The notes beneath the pieces are model-generated. The model searched no databases, was not told the origin of the DNA, and saw nothing but the letters and a program-made list of their open reading frames with translations. The translations under genes and the position numbers were made by a program. Below are positions 13,578 to 16,770 of a stretch of 16,770 nucleotides of DNA, piece by piece (the stretch's first letter is position 1; each line of letters starts with the position of its first letter). Origin of the DNA: Verrucomicrobiaceae bacterium UBA7681 (GTDB lineage: Bacteria; Verrucomicrobiota; Verrucomicrobiia; Verrucomicrobiales; Verrucomicrobiaceae); NCBI GenBank assembly GCA_002482965.1, contig DLGZ01000054.1, positions 126,189-142,958 on the forward strand, given 5' to 3'.

Positions 13578-14465
13578 ATGACCGCCGATTTCTTCCAGCA
13601 GATCACCACCCACGGAGCCGCAGTGAATCTTTCCTCACGCGCCAAGTTCAGGCTCACCGGCGCCGACCGCATTCGCTATCTGAACGGCCAGGTCACCAAC
13701 GATATGCGCCAGGTCAAACCCGCTGAATCACTCTATGCCTGCGTGACGGATGTGAAGGGTCGCATCGCTGCAGATGCATTTGTGCATGCCAAGGGTGATT
13801 CACTGCTGCTGGACGCCGAACCCGACCTTCGCGAGACCCTGGGCATGCGTCTGGAGCGCTACATCGTGGCCGATGATGTGGAACTGACCGATGTCACCGA
13901 AGACTGGCAGCTCTGGCATGTCTGGGGCGGCACAGACACTCCTGCCAGCACGGAGAGCATTCATTGCTCAAATGAATTTCCACATCACTCCCTGCGTTCA
14001 TCACGCTTCGGCACACCTGGCATTGATCTCTGGCTGCCTACCTCCGCCACCATTCCCACCTTCGACGCCATCCCCATTTTGTCTGACGCCGACCTCGAAA
14101 CCTGGCGCATCCTGCAAAAAATCCCGCGCTGGCCGCACGAACTGAACGCCGAAACGTTTCCACCAGAAGCAGGCCTTGAAGCCAGGGCCATGAACTTCAC
14201 CAAAGGCTGCTACATAGGCCAGGAGGTGCTCTCACGCATCAAGACAACCGGGAAGATGCCCCGTGAGATGATCGCATTTGAATCTAACGTGGAAGTGAAT
14301 GCAGGCGACGAACTCTGGATTGATAAGGCCGTCGGCAAAGTCACCAGCGTGAACCAGCATCCTGCCACCGGCCAGACCATCGGCCTCGCCATGATACGGC
14401 AGGGATCAGCCCCCGACGCTTTGCTTGTCGGCAGCAGCACAGGGCCATTGCTCACAAGCCTCTGA
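13578..14465 (+). CDS. ygfZ: YgfZ/GcvT-type folate-binding protein, Fe-S cluster maintenance
   Basis: The 295-residue product has the N-terminal aminomethyltransferase-like fold (SRAKFRLTGADRIRYLNGQV at 20-39) and the YgfZ signature KGCYIGQEV at 209-217, with the functional Cys211. Proteins of this group bind tetrahydrofolate and help keep certain 4Fe-4S enzymes (for example MiaB in E. coli) active; they have no aminomethyltransferase activity. The protein is cytosolic and close to the family's usual length. ATG at 13578 is preceded by AAGG, one of the few plausible Shine-Dalgarno sequences in the window. It diverges from the ion channel gene with 98 bp between starts. Confidence 0.92.
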   Translation: MTADFFQQITTHGAAVNLSSRAKFRLTGADRIRYLNGQVTNDMRQVKPAESLYACVTDVKGRIAADAFVHAKGDSLLLDAEPDLRETLGMRLERYIVADDVELTDVTEDWQLWHVWGGTDTPASTESIHCSNEFPHHSLRSSRFGTPGIDLWLPTSATIPTFDAIPILSDADLETWRILQKIPRWPHELNAETFPPEAGLEARAMNFTKGCYIGQEVLSRIKTTGKMPREMIAFESNVEVNAGDELWIDKAVGKVTSVNQHPATGQTIGLAMIRQGSAPDALLVGSSTGPLLTSL

Positions 14466-14475
14466 CAACGTTGCA

Positions 14476-14500
14476 GGCGGCTCCTCCCGCAGAGCCGCTT
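14476..14500 (+). terminator. Hairpin behind ygfZ, possible terminator
   Basis: GCGGCTC (14477-14483) pairs perfectly with GAGCCGC (14492-14498) around an 8-base loop, extended by G-T and A-T pairs at the base. It lies 11 bp after the ygfZ stop. The nearest T-run (six T's) is about 30 bp further on at 14530, so it is not a textbook intrinsic terminator. Confidence 0.4.
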
Positions 14501-14622
14501 CCAAAACGCACTTCCGTTTAGCAGAGCTGTTTTTTAGCACAAAGATCCTGGTTTCGACGGCAACTGGCTGAGAACAGCCAGACCTAGCAACACTTGGCTT
14601 GCGCGTGCCCGTCGTGAGGTAG

Positions 14623-14644
14623 GGCGCTTGGTCCTCCAAGCGCC
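14623..14644. repeat. Perfect 9-bp palindrome with TCCT loop, REP-like
   Basis: GGCGCTTGG (14623-14631) and CCAAGCGCC (14636-14644) are perfect inverted arms around TCCT. It lies 53 bp before the terminator and is followed by no T-run. Size and GC content are like dispersed REP-type palindromes. Confidence 0.6.
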
Positions 14645-14696
14645 GTCGAGCATCGCCACGCGCCGCTTTCCGCAAATCCGTTATGCGAAACGTCAC

Positions 14697-14728
14697 AAAA
14701 AAAGCGCATGGTCCGGAGACCATGCGCT
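14697..14728 (-). terminator. Strong rho-independent terminator of the acidic-protein gene
   Basis: AGCGCATGGTC (14703-14713) and GACCATGCGCT (14718-14728) form a perfect 11-bp stem with a CGGA tetraloop. On the minus strand seven T's follow directly (A's at 14697-14703). It starts 37 bp beyond the stop codon at 14766. Confidence 0.92.
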
Positions 14729-14765
14729 CAAAATTGTTTCAGGAAGAAACTCTCAATTCGAAGGA

Positions 14766-16085
14766 TTATTCTTCGCAGCAGCCGCCGTCGTCGCAATCGG
14801 CAGCGCCGTCGCAATCCTCGTCGTCGCCGTCGTCTTCTTCTTCCTCTTCTTCATCCTCGTCAGCGTCTTCTTCATCGGACTCGCCGTCGCCGTCGTCGTC
14901 GGTGTCTTCTTCGTCGCTGGTGCCGTCGTTGTCGTCATCTTCATCTTCTTCGTCGGAGATGCCGTCGCCGTCGTCGTCGTCTTCGCAGTCGGCAGCTTCG
15001 TCAGCAAGGGACTGGTCGTCGTCTTCGTCATCCTCGTCCTCTTCCTCTTCCTGCTCTTCATCGATCTCTTCTTCGTCTTCCTCGTCCTCTTCCGTGGCGG
15101 ATTCTTCCTCGTACGTTTCCACAGACTCCTCATAGGAGGAGACTTCGGTCACGCTGATGGAGGTGCTGATGGATGTGCTCTCGTAATATGAGCCGTAGTT
15201 GGAGATGCTGGAGTCATAGTAGTTCCAGCCGTCGTAATAACCCCAAGCCGATCCACCAAAGATGGAAGTCAGCACATTGACGAAAGGAGTGAGCGTGCCC
15301 CATGAGGACTCGTAGTAGTCCGGATAGTAGGACTTGGAGATGTTGCCATAGGCACCCATCGAGTTTCTCAGGCGGCCGGTCTGATACTGATACTTCGCAT
15401 AGGTGCCGCGGTCCGTGCCCTGGATGCCAAGGATCTTCGTGGCCAGGCTGATGAGGTCGGCGATCATGCGGTGCTGGTAGGATTTTGGCTTCGCAGCAGC
15501 TGCAGCCTGCTTCAGGTTGCCGATGAGTTCTTCCATCTTCGGCCCTGCTTCCTGAATTTCAGCGAGTTCAGCGTCGGTGAGCTTGCCCTTTTTGCCGCCT
15601 TTTTTCAGGATGGCAACGGAAGGGCCGTAATGACTGAGGTACATTTCATAAGCAGCATCAAGGGACTTCACACCGCGCCCCACCTGGGACTTTGGATGTC
15701 CACCGCGGATGATGGCCCAGGTGGTGGCAAGCTGTGTCACACCTTCGCCGGTGAGATCCAGACCTTTGAGCATCTCGGGGCTCTTGTCGGCAATGCCTTT
15801 TTCAAGCTGATCGAGTCCCTTCGCAGTGGACTTCAAAGCGGAATAAAAGGGAACGGCCTGCTTGGACTTCGGGCTGATGTCCTTGGAGTTTTTAGCGATG
15901 AAGGCGACGGAAGCCTTCATGTCTTTCACCAACGAGGCGGCCGTAGGCGCTGCCCCTTTCTTGTTTTGGGCAGGCTTGCCTTTGGCTTTGGCCTCCTGGC
16001 CCTGAAGTGGCAGACCAGAAACGCCCACAAGGCTGAGACTGGCGATAAACGCGATGGATTTAAACAATTGGAGTCGGGATGTCAT
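14766..16085 (-). CDS. Exported protein with hyperacidic, calcium-repeat C-terminal tail
   Basis: The 439-residue product starts with a signal peptide (about 1-29; hydrophobic core IAFIASLSLVGVSGLPL) and a Lys/Ala-rich linker. A helical domain follows (about 50-225) of no family I recognise, then a Tyr/Ser/Gly-rich section (about 230-325) and an acidic tail (326-439) that is mostly Asp and Glu. The tail contains three consecutive 13-residue repeats (370-408) of the form DDDGDGxSDEEDx, which match the thrombospondin type 3 calcium-binding pattern. Cysteines occur only in the tail (367, 425, 431, 436, 437). It is likely a periplasmic, surface or secreted calcium-binding protein; binding or mineral-handling roles are inference. 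Start at 16085 is fixed by the signal peptide. A strong terminator follows, so it ends its transcript. Confidence 0.85.
   Translation of the reverse strand: MTSRLQLFKSIAFIASLSLVGVSGLPLQGQEAKAKGKPAQNKKGAAPTAASLVKDMKASVAFIAKNSKDISPKSKQAVPFYSALKSTAKGLDQLEKGIADKSPEMLKGLDLTGEGVTQLATTWAIIRGGHPKSQVGRGVKSLDAAYEMYLSHYGPSVAILKKGGKKGKLTDAELAEIQEAGPKMEELIGNLKQAAAAAKPKSYQHRMIADLISLATKILGIQGTDRGTYAKYQYQTGRLRNSMGAYGNISKSYYPDYYESSWGTLTPFVNVLTSIFGGSAWGYYDGWNYYDSSISNYGSYYESTSISTSISVTEVSSYEESVETYEEESATEEDEEDEEEIDEEQEEEEDEDDEDDDQSLADEAADCEDDDDGDGISDEEDEDDDNDGTSDEEDTDDDGDGESDEEDADEDEEEEEEDDGDDEDCDGAADCDDGGCCEE
14862..14978 (-). repeat. Three in-frame 39-bp tandem repeats coding calcium-binding motifs
   Basis: Codons 370-408 of the acidic protein are three 13-codon units: DDDGDGISDEEDE, DDDNDGTSDEEDT and DDDGDGESDEEDA. 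The surrounding DNA (about 14775-15130) is low-complexity, almost wholly GAN/GAR codons on the minus strand, and is prone to replication slippage. Confidence 0.85.
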
Positions 16086-16137
16086 AGGCAGAGACCTAAA
16101 TCTATACTGGCCAAATCTTTATGACACTGTTTTTTGC

Positions 16138-16153
16138 ATTCTTTTGAAAGAAT
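16138..16153. promoter_or_regulatory. AT-rich palindrome upstream of the acidic-protein gene
   Basis: ATTCTTT and AAAGAAT are perfect 7-bp arms around TG, centred about 60 bp upstream of the ATG at 16085 and 53 bp past the esterase stop. A TATAGA at 16107-16102 (minus strand) could be the -10 of the acidic-protein promoter, without a clear -35. The palindrome could be an operator; the evidence is its symmetry and place only. Confidence 0.3.
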
Positions 16154-16206
16154 ACGGTGCTTAAAAACGCACGCACAGCAAATGCGTGGCGGTGAACACC
16201 ACGCAA

Positions 16207-16770
16207 TCACTTAAGCCTATTCTCACGCACATGCTTCAGCGCCGCCGCCTGCATGAATTTGCTGGCCGCTGGTGTGCTGGTATGCCCGGAGAGAATGTCG
16301 GCGTGGATCTCTTTCGGAATCGTCAGGGCGTTGTAGGCCGCGTACACGCTGGTTGGCGGGCAGGTCGTATCGATGAAGCCCACGGTCACCACCGCGCCTT
16401 TGCACTTCGCGCGGATGGCGAAGTTGACGTTGTCAAAGTAGCGCGACGCCTGCAGTGCCGCAACGTTCGGCCTGCCCTCCGCATCATTGGGCACGATCTT
16501 CGGCCAGCCGCTGATGCGGTTGGCCTGGCTGCCGGAGTGGTCACAGCCCGCCGGCACCCCGGCGCAGATAAATGAGACTCGTTTATCCAGCCCCGCTGCC
16601 GCAAAGGCCTGGAAGCCTCCCTGGCTGGACCCATACACAATCAACGTCTTACCATCCCACTCAGGCTGCGCCGTGAGGAAGTCGATGGCGCGGATCAGGC
16701 GCAGGAACATGCCTTTGAAGTAAATCTTCTCTCGATCCTGTGGGTTCGCGTTCGGATAGCCCTTCAGTTC
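16207..16770 (-). CDS. Acetylxylan esterase-family (AXE1) alpha/beta hydrolase, C-terminal part
   Basis: The frame stays open to the window edge, so the N-terminus is missing; about 187 residues are visible. The segment DREKIYFKGMFLRLIRAIDF and LTAQPEWDGKTLIVYGSSQGG is typical of acetylxylan esterase/cephalosporin deacetylase proteins. The nucleophile Ser is in GSSQGG, the Asp in VGFIDTTCPPTSVYAAYNAL and the His in SGHTSTPA, giving a complete catalytic triad. CDHSG and VPAGCDH in between are also usual for the family. It removes acetyl groups from sugars or xylan. The next gene on the strand encodes the acidic exported protein, 121 bp away, and co-transcription is possible. An N-terminal export signal cannot be judged. 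Confidence 0.88.
   Translation of the reverse strand, partial: ELKGYPNANPQDREKIYFKGMFLRLIRAIDFLTAQPEWDGKTLIVYGSSQGGFQAFAAAGLDKRVSFICAGVPAGCDHSGSQANRISGWPKIVPNDAEGRPNVAALQASRYFDNVNFAIRAKCKGAVVTVGFIDTTCPPTSVYAAYNALTIPKEIHADILSGHTSTPAASKFMQAAALKHVRENRLK

Larger units (their letters stand above)
14466..14765. other. Gene-free 300-bp region with several hairpins
   Basis: No frame here has coding character. It holds, in order, the hairpin behind ygfZ, a 6-bp stem CTGGCT/AGCCAG (14564-14581), a perfect 9-bp palindrome (14623-14644) and the strong terminator of the acidic-protein gene (14697-14728). I looked for tRNA-like or tmRNA-like folds and did not find a convincing one. An untranslated RNA cannot be excluded. 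Confidence 0.5.

Noticed and set aside
14530..14600. Possible tRNA or tmRNA-like segment (GGTTTCGACGG context)
   Set aside because: No cloverleaf or acceptor stem can be drawn and there is no matching CCA end.
14406..14723. 105-residue minus-strand open frame between ygfZ and the acidic-protein gene
   Set aside because: It overlaps the ygfZ end and runs through several hairpins and the terminator; no recognisable protein features.
14628..15191. Val/Phe-rich plus-strand frame resembling a membrane protein
   Set aside because: It is the antisense reading of the Asp/Glu codons of the acidic tail, which gives Val/Phe/Leu runs by necessity.

Overview
The window looks like chromosomal DNA of a high-GC Gram-negative bacterium, most likely of the Verrucomicrobia (Prosthecobacter/Verrucomicrobium type). 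That is inferred from protein style, weak or absent Shine-Dalgarno sequences, a fused CobA-HemD, a DUF1015 protein and GC-rich intergenic palindromes. No rRNA, tRNA, CRISPR array, integrase or transposase was seen.

Layout. 1-5067 is mostly housekeeping: the 3' end of a four-cysteine (DR2241-like) gene, a free-standing IF-2 N-terminal-domain protein (-), a DUF1015 protein (+), tilS (-) and a fused cobA-hemD gene (+) for siroheme/cobalamin precursor synthesis. 5068-7648 is an accessory stretch built behind the cobA-hemD stop codon. The last 75-97 bp of cobA-hemD recur at 5789-5885 and 7574-7648, always ending in the same TAG. They bracket two cargo blocks, both on the minus strand: a small protein plus HNH nuclease pair, and an AraC-family regulator plus a DUF417 (RclC-like) membrane protein. 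This looks like repeated insertion at one gene end.

7763-11480 is an anion-transport locus. A MarR repressor gene diverges from a tightly packed run of a CLC chloride channel/transporter with CBS domains, a 26-residue hydrophobic peptide, a four-helix membrane protein of unknown function, a 65-residue acidic protein and an HPP-family membrane protein. A TATCG-N5-CGATA palindrome lies between the -35 and -10 of the clc promoter, so MarR probably represses the run and itself.

11536-14465 holds an Mpv17/PMP22-like membrane protein (-), a prokaryotic glutamate-receptor-type ion channel with an unusual pore loop (-) and a YgfZ-type folate-binding Fe-S maintenance protein (+). 14466-14765 has no convincing gene but several hairpins, including a strong terminator. 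14766-16085 (-) encodes an exported protein whose last quarter is almost wholly acidic and contains three exact-period 13-residue thrombospondin-type-3-like calcium repeats. The window ends inside an acetylxylan-esterase-family hydrolase gene (-).
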